64,000 nucleotides of DNA from Hartmannibacter diazotrophicus (lineage in GTDB: Bacteria > Pseudomonadota > Alphaproteobacteria > Rhizobiales > Pleomorphomonadaceae). Shown piece after piece: positions 48,270 through 57,703 of this stretch (position 1 is its first letter; each line of letters begins with the position of its first letter). The stretch covers positions 1,734,550-1,798,549 of the forward strand of contig NZ_LT960614.1 in assembly GCF_900231165.1 (NCBI RefSeq), written 5' to 3'. The position numbers were made by a program, and so were the translations under genes. The notes under the pieces were generated by a model that saw only the letters and a program-made list of their open reading frames with translations, made no database searches and was not told the DNA's origin.

Positions 48270-49040
48270 TCAGTTGCCGTTCGGGAACATGCGGGCGTTG
48301 CCCGGCTGGTAGCCGGTGCCCGGCGTCAGGAACCGACGCCGCTGCTCGCGTCCTTGCTCGGCCGCGGCGGCGCGCTCGGCCTCGTACAGGCTCTGCGCTC
48401 GGCCGTTTGCGGCGACGACTGCGGTCAGGTCCGCAAGCTGCTGCGCTTGTAGAGCGAGAAGCTGGTTGCCCGCCTGCGTCGCCTGCAGGGCGCCGGTCGC
48501 GCCCTGGCTCTGGCCGACCAGAGCCGACATCTCGTTGCGATTGGTATCGATGTTGCCGACGACGCCGGCCTGGACGCGCATCGCGTCCTGCAAGCCTCCG
48601 ACCGTGTTCTGCCAGCGCTTGCGCGCGCCGGCCACGAGCGCCTGATCGGACGCGGACATCGACGCGTTGCCATAGGTGGTCTGAAATGCTTGGTCGATCT
48701 GCTGGACGTTGAGGGCGATGCCCTGGGCCTGTTGCAGAAGCTGCTGTGTGCGCTGCACCGACTGCTGAAGCGGCTGGAGTGAGGAATATGGCAGGCTCGC
48801 GAGATTGCGGGCCTGGTTGATCAGCATGGTGGCTTCGTTCTGAAGCTGGGTGATCTGCTGATTGACCTGCTGCAGAGTGCGCGCCGCCGTCAGGACGTTC
48901 TGCGCATAGTTGGTCGGATCGTAGACGATCCACTGCGCGGTGGCGGGCGTGGTGAAGATCGGCGAGAGCGCGATCGACGTGGTCAACAGCGCCGCGGACA
49001 TACGCAGCGCGCGCGAGCGGGAACGAACGGAACGAGTCAT
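48270..49040 (-). CDS. trbJ: conjugal transfer protein TrbJ (VirB5-like)
   Basis: A 256-residue exported protein. It has a signal peptide (about 1-35, ending PATAQ), then a long helical, Gln-rich domain starting WIVYDPTNYAQNVLTAARTL with coiled-coil character (LQQVNQQITQLQNEATMLI). VirB5-type proteins form the tip or minor part of the conjugative pilus. The start overlaps the trbE stop (ATGA). Confidence 0.93.
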   Translation of the reverse strand: MTRSVRSRSRALRMSAALLTTSIALSPIFTTPATAQWIVYDPTNYAQNVLTAARTLQQVNQQITQLQNEATMLINQARNLASLPYSSLQPLQQSVQRTQQLLQQAQGIALNVQQIDQAFQTTYGNASMSASDQALVAGARKRWQNTVGGLQDAMRVQAGVVGNIDTNRNEMSALVGQSQGATGALQATQAGNQLLALQAQQLADLTAVVAANGRAQSLYEAERAAAAEQGREQRRRFLTPGTGYQPGNARMFPNGN

Positions 49041-51493
49041 GAGTGTGCCTCCGGATCGGTTTGGGGGGTGACGTTGGTGAGGTCAGCGATCAGGTCTGCC
49101 GCCCAGCCAAGCCGGTTCTCGGCAAGCCACTCGCCGAGGAACCCGTCGGTGCCGCTGCGGGCATGAACCTCGGCGATCAGCGCCTGGTGCTGCTTCGAGG
49201 ACGCGGCGCAGAGCGCGAGCGCCACGTCCGACAGGCCCAGCTCGAACAGCCGGTTGCCCCGCCGGGACTGGCAGTAGTAATCGCGCTTGGGCATCGCCCG
49301 AGCGAGGATCTCGATCTGACGATCATTGAGACCGAAGCGGCGATAGATGGCGGTGATCTGCGGCTCGATCGCGCGTTCGTTGGGGAGCAGGATGCGGGTC
49401 TGGCAGCTCTCGATGATCGCCGGCGCAATCGCCGAGCCGTCGATGTCCGACAGCGACTGCGTCGCGAAGATGACGCTGGCGTTCTTCTTGCGCAGCGTCT
49501 TCAGCCACTCGCGGAGCTGACCGGCGAAGCCCTCATCGTCCAGCGCCAGCCAACCCTCGTCGACGATCAGCAGCGTGGGCCGCCCGTCGAGCCGGTCCTC
49601 GATGCGGTGGAAGAGATAGGCGAGCACGGCGGCGGCAGCGCCGGTGCCGATCAGCCCTTCGGTCTCGAATGCCTGAACCTTCGCCTCGCCGAGATGCTCG
49701 GCCTCAGCGTCGAGAAGACGGCCGTAGGGGCCGCCGACGCAATAGGGTCGCAGCGCCTGCTTCAGGTCGTTGGACTGGAGCAGGACGGACAGGCCTGTCA
49801 GCGTGCGCTCGGAGACCGGCGCGGAGGCCAGAGATGAGAGCGCAGACCAGAGATGCTCCTTGACCTCAGGCGTGACAGGCACGCTCTCGCGCCCGAGGAT
49901 GGCGATCAGCCAGTCGGAGGCCCATGCGCGTTCAGCGACGTCGTCGATGCGGGCGAGCGGCTGAAGAGACACGCTGTCGTTGGTGCCTTCGGTCAGGCCG
50001 CCGCCGAGATCATGCCAGTCGCCGCGCATGGCGAGCGCGGCGGCGCGGATCGATCCCCCGAAGTCGAAGGCGAAAACCTGGCTCTGCGGATAGCGCCGGA
50101 ACTGCAACGCCATCAGCGCCAGCAGCACCGACTTGCCGGCGCCGGTTGGGCCGACGATCAGCGTATGGCCGACATCGCCGACATGGATGGAAAGCCGGAA
50201 CGGGGTCGAGCCTTCGGTTCTGCCGTAAAGCAGCGGGGGTGCATCGAAGTGCTCGTCCCGTTCCGGTCCCGCCCATACCGCCGACAGCGGGATCATGTGG
50301 GCGAGATTGAGCGTGGAAATCGGCGGTTGCCTGACATTGGCGTAGACATGGCCCGGCAGTGAGCCGAGCCAGGCATCGACCGCGTTTATGGTCTCGGGCA
50401 TGGCGGTGAAGTCGCGGCCCTGGATGACCTTCTCGACCATCCGGAGCTTCTCGGCGGCGATGCGAGGATCGTCGTCCCAGACGGTGATGGTGGCGGTCAC
50501 ATAAGCCTGGCCGGCATAGTCGGCGCCCAGTTCCTGCAGCGCCATGTCGGCGTCGGCCGCCTTGTTCGCCGCATCGGTGTCCACGAGGGCGGAGGCCTCG
50601 TTTGTCATCACCTCCTTCAAGATGGCGGCGATCGATTTGCGTTTGGCGAACCATTGCCGCCGAATCTTGGTCAGCAGCTTGGTGGCATCGGTCTTGTCGA
50701 GGAGGACGGCCCGCGTCGACCAGCGATAGGGAAAGGCCAGTCGGTTCAGCTCATCGAGAATGCCCGGCGTGGTCGCGGTCGGGAAGCCGACGATGGTGAG
50801 GATGCGGACATGCGCGTCGCCTAGCCTGGGCTCCAACCCGCCGGTGAGCGGCTGATCGGCGAGCAGCGCATCGAGATATATTGGCGTCTCGGGCACGCGG
50901 ACGCGATGCCGCTTCGTCGAGACGGTTGAGTGCAGATAGGTCAGCGTCTCGCCGTCATCGAGCCAGGCGCATTCCGGCATGAAGGCGTCGATGAGCTGGA
51001 TAATGCGATCGGTGCGGTCGGCGAAGCCGCGCAGGATCTCGTGGCAATCGACACCGACGTGATCGCGGCCCTCGTAGAGCCAGGTCTCGGCACGGGCCGC
51101 ATCCTCGGCCGGCGGGAGATAGAGAAAGGTGAGGAAGTAGCTGGACTCGAAATGCGCGCCGGCTTCCTCGAAGTCGGCCTTGCGTTCGGCGTCGACCAGC
51201 GCGGAAGCGCTGTCGGCGAACATGCTGGCAGGATAGGTCGCGGCGCCGTGGCGCTGCGCCTCGACGAAGATCGCCCAGCCAGAGCCGAGGCGACGAAAGG
51301 CGTTGTTGAGCCGGCCGGCGACGGCGACCAGCTCGGCCGGCACGGCGCTGTCGAGGTCGGGGCCGCGGAAGCGCGCGGTGCGCTGCAGGCTGCCGTCCTT
51401 GTTCAGCACGATCCCTTCGCCGACCAGCGCTACCCAGGGCAGGAAGTCGGCGAGCCGGGTATTGCGGTTGCGATATTCAGCGAGGTTCATCAT
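49037..51493 (-). CDS. trbE: conjugal transfer ATPase TrbE (VirB4-like)
   Basis: An 818-residue cytoplasmic/inner-membrane ATPase that powers pilus assembly. The CagE/TrbE/VirB N-terminal domain covers about 1-400. Walker A GPTGAGKS is at 448-455; Walker B LLIVDEGWLALDD at about 645. The family C-terminus has QSLSDIDGSAIAPAIIESC. The length is normal (about 810-830). The ATG at 51493 follows GAGGAGGAACGACG, a strong site. Confidence 0.96.
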   Translation of the reverse strand: MMNLAEYRNRNTRLADFLPWVALVGEGIVLNKDGSLQRTARFRGPDLDSAVPAELVAVAGRLNNAFRRLGSGWAIFVEAQRHGAATYPASMFADSASALVDAERKADFEEAGAHFESSYFLTFLYLPPAEDAARAETWLYEGRDHVGVDCHEILRGFADRTDRIIQLIDAFMPECAWLDDGETLTYLHSTVSTKRHRVRVPETPIYLDALLADQPLTGGLEPRLGDAHVRILTIVGFPTATTPGILDELNRLAFPYRWSTRAVLLDKTDATKLLTKIRRQWFAKRKSIAAILKEVMTNEASALVDTDAANKAADADMALQELGADYAGQAYVTATITVWDDDPRIAAEKLRMVEKVIQGRDFTAMPETINAVDAWLGSLPGHVYANVRQPPISTLNLAHMIPLSAVWAGPERDEHFDAPPLLYGRTEGSTPFRLSIHVGDVGHTLIVGPTGAGKSVLLALMALQFRRYPQSQVFAFDFGGSIRAAALAMRGDWHDLGGGLTEGTNDSVSLQPLARIDDVAERAWASDWLIAILGRESVPVTPEVKEHLWSALSSLASAPVSERTLTGLSVLLQSNDLKQALRPYCVGGPYGRLLDAEAEHLGEAKVQAFETEGLIGTGAAAAVLAYLFHRIEDRLDGRPTLLIVDEGWLALDDEGFAGQLREWLKTLRKKNASVIFATQSLSDIDGSAIAPAIIESCQTRILLPNERAIEPQITAIYRRFGLNDRQIEILARAMPKRDYYCQSRRGNRLFELGLSDVALALCAASSKQHQALIAEVHARSGTDGFLGEWLAENRLGWAADLIADLTNVTPQTDPEAHS

Positions 51494-51505
51494 CGTCGTT
51501 CCTCC

Positions 51506-51787
51506 TCAGACCGACAGGTGGCCGGGGATGCGCAGATGCTTGCGCACGACGTCGACGAACTGCGGATCGCGCTTGGCAGCCCAGACGGCTGCGAAGTGCC
51601 CCAAGGCCCAGAGGCCAAGGCCGACCAGCCAGAGGCGAAGGCCGAGCCCGAGTGCGGCGGCGAGTGTGCCGTTGAGGATCGCGATCGAACGCGGGGCGCC
51701 GCCGAGTAGGATCTGCTCGGTCAGCGCCCGATGGACCGGAACCGAGAAGCCCGGCAGCTCGCCGCCATGGTCCGCGCCGTCGGCCAT
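51506..51787 (-). CDS. trbD: conjugal transfer protein TrbD (VirB3-like)
   Basis: A 93-residue membrane protein with two adjacent hydrophobic helices (about 33-65). The FSVPVHRALTEQILLGGAPR start is the VirB3/TrbD signature. It assists TrbE and pilus assembly. The ATG at 51787 overlaps the trbC stop by one base (TGATG). The long frame upstream to 52207 overlaps trbC and is rejected. Confidence 0.92.
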   Translation of the reverse strand: MADGADHGGELPGFSVPVHRALTEQILLGGAPRSIAILNGTLAAALGLGLRLWLVGLGLWALGHFAAVWAAKRDPQFVDVVRKHLRIPGHLSV

Positions 51788-52119
51788 CAGACGAGCGCTC
51801 CGCCGCCGAACGAGAAGAACGACAGGAAGAAGCTCGATGCGGCGAAGGCGATCGACAGGCCGAACACGATCTGGATCAACCGCCGCGCGCCGCCGGACGT
51901 GTCGCCGAAGGCGAGCGTCAGGCCGGTGATGATGATGATCATCACGGCGATGATCTTGGCCACCGGTCCCTCGATCGATTCGAGGATGGATTGCAGGGGC
52001 GCTTCCCAGGGCATCGACGAGCCGGAGGCGTGGGCGGCCGGCGCGAGCGCCAGCGTGAGAAAGCTGACGGACACCGCCGTGGCGATGTGGCGGCGGATGC
52101 GCAAAGCATGCTGGATCAT
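51787..52119 (-). CDS. trbC: conjugal transfer pilin TrbC (VirB2-like)
   Basis: A 110-residue pilin precursor. A long signal peptide (about 1-38, ending PAAHASGSSMPWE) is followed by two membrane helices (AKIIAVMIIIITGLTLAFG and LIQIVFGLSIAFAASSFFL). In RP4, TraF cyclises the TrbC pilin; a traF homologue is present at 58865-59410. The ATG at 52119 overlaps the trbB stop (ATGA). Confidence 0.93.
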   Translation of the reverse strand: MIQHALRIRRHIATAVSVSFLTLALAPAAHASGSSMPWEAPLQSILESIEGPVAKIIAVMIIIITGLTLAFGDTSGGARRLIQIVFGLSIAFAASSFFLSFFSFGGGALV

Positions 52120-53099
52120 GACGGGTCTCCTGTGAGGGGCTGGCTTGCGGGGGTGACGCGGTAGTCGCCGTCGGGGCCGAGGCCCTCGATGCGGGCGAGT
52201 TCGGCAAGCCGGCGCGAGGCGCCTCGGCCGGACAGGACGGCGACCAGATCGATCGTCTCGGCGATCAGCGCGCGCGGGACGGTGACGACGGCTTCCTGGA
52301 TGAGCTGTTCCATGCGCCGCAGCGCGCCGATGGCGGTGCCGGCGTGGATCGTTCCGACGCCGCCGGGGTGGCCGGTGCCCCAGGCCTTGAGCAAATCGAG
52401 CGCCTCGGCCCCGCGCACCTCGCCGATCGGAATGCGATCGGGCCGCAGGCGCAGCGAGGAGCGAACCAGATCGGAGAGCGAGGCGACGCCGTCTTTCGTC
52501 CGCATCGCGACAAGGTTCGGCGCGGCGCATTGCAGCTCGCGCGTGTCCTCGATCAGGACGACGCGGTCCGAGGTCTTGGAGACCTCGGCTAGCAAGGCGT
52601 TGGTGAGGGTGGTCTTGCCGGTGGATGTGCCGCCGGCGACGAGGATGTTGCGGCGGTCGGCGACCGCCCGGCGCAGCGTCTCGGCCTGATCCGCAGCCAT
52701 GATCCCGGCGGCCACATAATCGTCGAGCGTGAACACGGCGACGGCGGGCTTGCGGATCGCGAAGGCCGGCGCGGACACCACCGGCGGCAAAAGCCCCTCG
52801 AACCGCTCGCCCGTCTCGGGCAGCTCGGCCGAGACACGCGGAGCGCCGGGATGGACCTCGGCGCCGACATGATGGGCGACCAGGCGAATGATGCGCTCGC
52901 CGTCCGAAGGCGACAGCAACTCACCCGTGTCGGAAAGCCCTTCGGAAAGCCGGTCGACCCAGAGCCGCCCATCGGGGTTGAGCATCACCTCGACGATCGC
53001 GGGGTCTTCCAGAAAGCGGGCGATCGCCGGCCCGAGGGCCGTGCGCAGCATGCGGGCACCGCGAAGGATCGCCTCCGATTTCTGGTGAGTTGCCGCCAC
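52116..53099 (-). CDS. trbB: conjugal transfer ATPase TrbB (VirB11-like)
   Basis: A 327-residue hexameric secretion ATPase. Walker [10 protein letters not shown] is at 156-164; the Asp and His boxes [12 protein letters not shown] and [15 protein letters not shown] are typical, with the family's [19 protein letters not shown]. The start is GTG at 53099, following GAGAACGGGGACGAC. It is the first gene of the trb operon proper, after a 169-base gap. Confidence 0.95.
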   Translation of the reverse strand: MAATHQKSEAILRGARMLRTALGPAIARFLEDPAIVEVMLNPDGRLWVDRLSEGLSDTGELLSPSDGERIIRLVAHHVGAEVHPGAPRVSAELPETGERFEGLLPPVVSAPAFAIRKPAVAVFTLDDYVAAGIMAADQAETLRRAVADRRNILVAGGTSTGKTTLTNALLAEVSKTSDRVVLIEDTRELQCAAPNLVAMRTKDGVASLSDLVRSSLRLRPDRIPIGEVRGAEALDLLKAWGTGHPGGVGTIHAGTAIGALRRMEQLIQEAVVTVPRALIAETIDLVAVLSGRGASRRLAELARIEGLGPDGDYRVTPASQPLTGDPS

Positions 53100-53169
53100 G
53101 TCGTCCCCGTTCTCTTGCGGGTCCGCGAAGTGCGGCCCTGGATCGGGGATGAGTAGAGGAGGCAGAAAT

Positions 53170-53265
53170 CATGGCCTGACAACAACCATAATGTGGTCAT
53201 CGTACTGTGGCGTACAAATACAGGGAAACGGCGGAACGCCGGAATACTCGCGATGGACGCGGTCG
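53170..53265 (-). promoter_or_regulatory. candidate trb operon promoter/operator region
   Basis: In the 169-base gap before trbB the sequence is locally AT-rich. It contains ACCATAATGTGGT (about 53188-53200), an inverted repeat ACCA/TGGT spaced by 5 bases, and GTAC repeats nearby. The upstream gene encodes a CopG-like protein, which often binds such short palindromes. Confidence 0.35.
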
Positions 53266-53268
53266 TGA

Positions 53269-53703
53269 TTAATCCGCGTCGTGCGCGGGCGCGATGTCCT
53301 CCGAAATCTCTTGCCGAAGCTTCGGCCCGTGAGCGAGTCGGCGGCCGAGCGCTGTGACGAATGCCTCGTAGCGCTCGCCGGCTTTGGCGCGCGCCGCAGC
53401 CTGGGCGGGCTCGGGTAGCGGTGGGTTCGTCGTCAGCCAGAAGCGGATGAACACGGCCAGCGTTTCGACGGCGATGCCAAGGTCGCGCTCCATACGCGCC
53501 ATTCGTCGGTCGAGCTGATCGAGCCGCTTCGTCGTTGCCGCCTCCTGGCGTTCGGCAGCGTCAGGCGAGAGGAAAGAGGCGATCCCGGCTTCCGCGATCA
53601 GCGAGAGGGATTGATCGCGCCGGGCGGCGTGCGCCGCGAGCGCCTTCATAACATCCGGTTCGAGATACACAGACAGCCGCTGTTTTTTGGGAGGCTTTGC
53701 CAT
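53269..53703 (-). CDS. CopG/ribbon-helix-helix family regulator
   Basis: A 144-residue protein. The N-terminal ribbon-helix-helix RLSVYLEPDVMKALAAHAAR (about 9-28) is followed by a coiled-coil region (KRLDQLDRRMARMERDLG). It sits between traG and trbB in these ICEs. A role in regulating the trb genes or the relaxosome is inferred. The ATG at 53703 follows TTTAGGAGGCACC. It lies 8 bases after the traG stop. Confidence 0.85.
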   Translation of the reverse strand: MAKPPKKQRLSVYLEPDVMKALAAHAARRDQSLSLIAEAGIASFLSPDAAERQEAATTKRLDQLDRRMARMERDLGIAVETLAVFIRFWLTTNPPLPEPAQAAARAKAGERYEAFVTALGRRLAHGPKLRQEISEDIAPAHDAD

Positions 53704-53711
53704 GGTGCCTC

Positions 53712-55694
53712 CTAAAGATCGATGCCGTCGCCGGGGTCGAGCGATGCTTGGCGTGCCACCTGGCGCATGGTCTGATTCATGCGCGAGAGGCGTGCGGCGT
53801 CCTCCTCGGCGTCATCGCGGGGATCGATCTCGAACTCGTTTTCGATGGGTTGCTTAGGCTCGACGGGTTTTGAGCGGTTCAGTTCCGGCTGGTGCCGGCG
53901 CTCGGACTCGGTCGTGTCCTCGTCTTCCGATCCGCCGCCGGTCGCCGCCGCCACCGCCGGCGTCACCGGAAGGGGCAACGTGCTCCAGTCGTCCGGCCGA
54001 GCCGTCGTCGACTTGACGAGGTTCGGCGGCGGCAAGATGCGCTCCTGAAACCGGCGATCCTCATAATATCGCGCCTTCTTCGCGCGGATCGGCGGGGTGC
54101 CGGCGACCATGACGATTTCGTCGGACGGCGGAAGTTGCATGATCTCGCCGGGCGTCATCAGTTGCCGGGCTGTTTCCGAGCGCGAGACCATCATGTGGCC
54201 GAGCCAGGGCGACAGGCGATGACCGGCATAGTTCTTCATCGCGCGCATCTCGGTCGCGGTGCCGAGCGCGTCCGAGACACGCTTGGCGGTCCGTTCGTCA
54301 TTGGTCGCGAAGCTGACGCGCACATGGCAGTTATCGAGGATCGAATTGTTCGGCCCATAGGCCTTCTCGATCTGGTTCAGCGACTGCGCGATGAGGAAGG
54401 CTTTGAGGCCGTATCCCGCCATGAAGGCAAGTGCGCTCTCGAAGAAGTCGAGGCGGCCGAGGGCCGGAAATTCGTCGAGCATCAGGAGAAGGCGATGGCG
54501 GTTGCCGTTCGCCTTCAGATCCTCCGTGAGCCGCCGGCCGATCTGATTGAGGATCAGACGGATCAGCGGCTTGGTCCGGTTGATGTCCGACGGCGGCACC
54601 ACGAGGTAGAGGGTGGTCGGATGCTTGCCGCCGACGATATCGACGATGCGCCAGTCGCAGCGACGTGTAACCTCGGCGACGACAGGATCGCGATAGAGGC
54701 CGAGGAACGACATGGCGGTGGACAGCACGCCCGACCGCTCGTTGTCCGATTTGTTGAGCAGCTCGCGCGCGGCGCTGGCGATCACCGGATGCGGGCCGGC
54801 TTCGCCAAGGTGGGCTGTCTTCATCATGGCGGCCAGTGTCGACTCGATCGGCCGCTTCGGATCGGAGAGGAAGGCGGCGACGCCCGCCAGGGTCTTGTCG
54901 GCCTCGGCGTAGAGGACGTGCAGGATGGCGCCGACCAATAATGCGTGGCTGGTCTTCTCCCAGTGATTGCGCTTCTCCAGCGACCCCTCCGGATCGACCA
55001 GAATGTCGGCGATGTTCTGGACGTCGCGGACCTCCCACTCGCCGCGGCGCACCTCGAGCAATGGATTGTAGGCGGCCGACTTCGTATTGGTCGGATCGAA
55101 CAGCAGCACGCGACCATGCCGTGCCCGATAGCCGGCGGTGAGCGTCCAGTTCTCCCCCTTGATGTCATGGACGATGGCGGAGCCCGGCCAGGTCAACAGC
55201 GACGGCACGACTAGGCCGACGCCCTTGCCGGACCGCGTGGGTGCAAAGCACAGCACATGCTCGGGACCGTCATGGCGGAGATAGTCGCGATCGAACTTCC
55301 CGAGCACGACGCCATCCGCGTCCAGCAGGCCGGCGGCGCGCACTTCGCCGGCAACGGCCCATCGGGCGGAGCCGAAGGTCTCGGCATTCTTGGCTTCACG
55401 CGCTCGCCAGACGGACATGCCGATCGCGACAGCGATGGAGATGAAGCCGCCGGACGCCGCGATATAGGCGCCCTCAATGAAGATTGGCGGTGCATAGGCA
55501 TCGTAGAAATACCACCACCAGAAGAAGGCGGGCGGATGGTAGATCGGCCAGCCGGCCAGTTCGAACCATGGATGTCCAAGCTGTGGCTGGAAGCCAAGAC
55601 GGTAGGCCGTCCACTGCGTCGCCGCCCAGGTCGTCATGAGGACGATCAGGCAGACGGTAAGGATCTGGCCCCAGAGGATCTTGGTCGCCGACAT
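53712..55694 (-). CDS. traG: conjugal transfer coupling protein TraG (VirD4-like)
   Basis: A 660-residue coupling ATPase that passes the relaxase-DNA complex to the mating channel. Membrane helices lie at about 8-25 and 75-93. Walker A APTRSGKG is at 151-158. Family motifs include GSAIVHDIKGENW, LLLMLDEFPALGRLDFFE and SLNQIEKAYGPNNSIL. The acidic C-terminal tail (about 580-660) may contact the relaxosome. I chose the ATG at 55694, which has AAAGGA 8 bases upstream; ATG 55703 lies too close to that site. Confidence 0.95.
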   Translation of the reverse strand: MSATKILWGQILTVCLIVLMTTWAATQWTAYRLGFQPQLGHPWFELAGWPIYHPPAFFWWWYFYDAYAPPIFIEGAYIAASGGFISIAVAIGMSVWRAREAKNAETFGSARWAVAGEVRAAGLLDADGVVLGKFDRDYLRHDGPEHVLCFAPTRSGKGVGLVVPSLLTWPGSAIVHDIKGENWTLTAGYRARHGRVLLFDPTNTKSAAYNPLLEVRRGEWEVRDVQNIADILVDPEGSLEKRNHWEKTSHALLVGAILHVLYAEADKTLAGVAAFLSDPKRPIESTLAAMMKTAHLGEAGPHPVIASAARELLNKSDNERSGVLSTAMSFLGLYRDPVVAEVTRRCDWRIVDIVGGKHPTTLYLVVPPSDINRTKPLIRLILNQIGRRLTEDLKANGNRHRLLLMLDEFPALGRLDFFESALAFMAGYGLKAFLIAQSLNQIEKAYGPNNSILDNCHVRVSFATNDERTAKRVSDALGTATEMRAMKNYAGHRLSPWLGHMMVSRSETARQLMTPGEIMQLPPSDEIVMVAGTPPIRAKKARYYEDRRFQERILPPPNLVKSTTARPDDWSTLPLPVTPAVAAATGGGSEDEDTTESERRHQPELNRSKPVEPKQPIENEFEIDPRDDAEEDAARLSRMNQTMRQVARQASLDPGDGIDL

Positions 55695-55719
55695 GGCGGG
55701 CATTCCTTTCTTGGTTGGG

Positions 55720-57459
55720 CTACATGCCGAGGCCGCGGTTGCGGCCAAAGCTCCAGTCGACGCCGCCGGCGCCGCGCGACACGCCGGAGACGTGCTGACC
55801 GATCCGGCGTTCGAGGGACGGCGACCAGGGCACGAGCTGGAAGCCGAGGCCGTCGTCGATCATGGCGAAGCGGCCGGAAGCGAGCGCGAAGCGCTGGCGA
55901 TAGGTGCCCGCCACATACTCGCCCGTCGCGGCCTTGGAGAATTGTCGGCCGGTCTCGGTCGCGAGCTTTTCGCCGAGGGCGTCCACCTCGCGCTGCCGCA
56001 GCGTGTCGATTAGTCCCGGCGAGAAGCTGACGCCGCGCGTTTGCCGCTCGGCGAGGCCCTGACCAACGAGATGGTCGGCACGGCGGTCCATCGCCTGGCG
56101 CACCTCGGCGCCGAAACCGCCGCCGCCAAGCGCGATGGGATCGCGGGCGATCGCCTGCCGGTCGAGCCAGGTCGCGCCGGTCGCGTTGACTTGCCGTTCG
56201 ATGTCGAGATCGGAGCGGACGGCGAGCGCGACCCGCCTGCGTCCCTGCGCGTCGTCGAATTTGAGTAGCTCAACGATCGAGCCGGGCGCGCTGTCCCCGG
56301 CGGCGTCGAGGTCGGGCAGCTTGATGTGATGGGTGCGTCCATCCGTTCCATCGACCACGGCGTAGGCCGTGCCCTTCAGCTCGTCGTCGAGACCGCGATC
56401 GACCAGCCTGCCGACGACGGGATCGTCGAGGCTTTCGCCGGCCAGTACATAGCTGGCGGCGCCGCGCTCGATGCCGCGCTCGGTGAGGCCACGATGAATG
56501 CGCTTGATGATGTCGCCACGTTCGCCCAGCTCGCGCAGCGTCGCCTCGGCATTCTCGGACACGACCCACTGACTGGGGCCGACCTGATCAGCAAGGCCGA
56601 GCGTCTCCAGCTTCCGCAGCCGGCCGACTTTCATCGCGTGGAATTCGTCGGGCTGGCGGTCGGAGTGCGGGGCAAGATCGACGACGCCGGTGCGATAGCT
56701 GTCGCGGGCAAGCTGGCGGTCGAGATTGGTCCAGCGTTCCGCGTCGATCTGCCGTTCCAGATTGCGGCGGATCTCGTGATCGGTGCGCGGCCCCAGCTCC
56801 TGGGTGACGAGATCCCGTGCGCGGGCGCGCATGCCTTCCTTGATGTAGTCGCGCGAGATGACGAGGTCCTGGCCGTCATCGGTGCGCCCGCGCAGGATGA
56901 TATGGACGTGCGGATTATCGGTGTTCCAGTGATCGACGCCGACCCAGTCGAGCTTGGTGCCGAGGTCCTTCTCCATCTGCCCCATCAGGTCGCGGGCATA
57001 GGTCCTGAGGTCGGACATCTCGCTCGCATCCTCCGGCGAGACGATGAACCGGAAGTGATGCCGGTCGTCCTGGGTCCGCTCGGCGAAGGCCTTGGGATCG
57101 GCGTCTTCGGTCTCCGGCCCGAAGAGCCGGGCCTTCTCTCCATCCCGGGTGACGCCCTCGCGCCGGAGATAGCTGAGGTGGGCGGAGAGCGGCGCGGCCC
57201 GAGCGGTGTGCCGGACGACGCGGGTCTTGATCACCGTGTTGCGCGATCGGCTGGTGAGCAGACGATTGGCCTGCACCGTGGCGCGCTGGCCGCGGCCGAA
57301 CCGCGAGCGGTTGCCCGAGCTGATCTTGCCTGAGCGCGAGACGCTGCCGCCGGCGCGCTGGGCGGCGGCGAGCGCCTGGGCGATGAAGGGCCGCGCCTGT
57401 TGTGCGCGCGTGGATCGGATGCGGCCCGGCCGGATACGGAAATCGTCCTCACCGCTCAT
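55720..57459 (-). CDS. VirD2-type relaxase (DUF3363)
   Basis: A 579-residue relaxase/mobilisation nuclease. The N-terminal ~75 residues are basic. The relaxase core has HLSYLRREGV with candidate nicking Tyr97, and the metal-binding HxH triad GVDHWNTDNPHVHIILRG (His177, His184, His186). The DUF3363 region follows to the C-terminus. It nicks the transfer origin and pilots DNA to TraG. It precedes traG by 25 bases. The upstream gap 57460-57703 is a possible oriT location. The ATG at 57459 is the most conserved-looking start. Confidence 0.9.
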   Translation of the reverse strand: MSGEDDFRIRPGRIRSTRAQQARPFIAQALAAAQRAGGSVSRSGKISSGNRSRFGRGQRATVQANRLLTSRSRNTVIKTRVVRHTARAAPLSAHLSYLRREGVTRDGEKARLFGPETEDADPKAFAERTQDDRHHFRFIVSPEDASEMSDLRTYARDLMGQMEKDLGTKLDWVGVDHWNTDNPHVHIILRGRTDDGQDLVISRDYIKEGMRARARDLVTQELGPRTDHEIRRNLERQIDAERWTNLDRQLARDSYRTGVVDLAPHSDRQPDEFHAMKVGRLRKLETLGLADQVGPSQWVVSENAEATLRELGERGDIIKRIHRGLTERGIERGAASYVLAGESLDDPVVGRLVDRGLDDELKGTAYAVVDGTDGRTHHIKLPDLDAAGDSAPGSIVELLKFDDAQGRRRVALAVRSDLDIERQVNATGATWLDRQAIARDPIALGGGGFGAEVRQAMDRRADHLVGQGLAERQTRGVSFSPGLIDTLRQREVDALGEKLATETGRQFSKAATGEYVAGTYRQRFALASGRFAMIDDGLGFQLVPWSPSLERRIGQHVSGVSRGAGGVDWSFGRNRGLGM

Positions 57460-57703
57460 GGCCGAGGCTCCGCACATCGCGCAAACGCGCGGAAAACCTT
57501 GGCGAAATGGAGGATGCGCAGGCTGCGCCGATCAGGCGCACCTCGCGCCGATGCGCCATAAGCCCCTGAAAACACACGACCGCACCAAGCCGCACCTCGC
57601 GCGCTTTTATCTCGCCATCGTTCGGTTGTGCTGCCTGCTCTTCCCGCCTCTGACGCCAAATCCACGCCAGAGCCCGACAATGCCGCATCAAGTGCGAAGC
57701 CCC
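57460..57703. other. relaxase upstream gap, possible oriT region
   Basis: No gene is supported here. It holds several short GC inverted repeats, such as TGCGC/GCGCA around 57530-57545. oriT often lies next to the relaxase gene, so it is a candidate, but I recognise no conserved nic motif. Confidence 0.25.
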
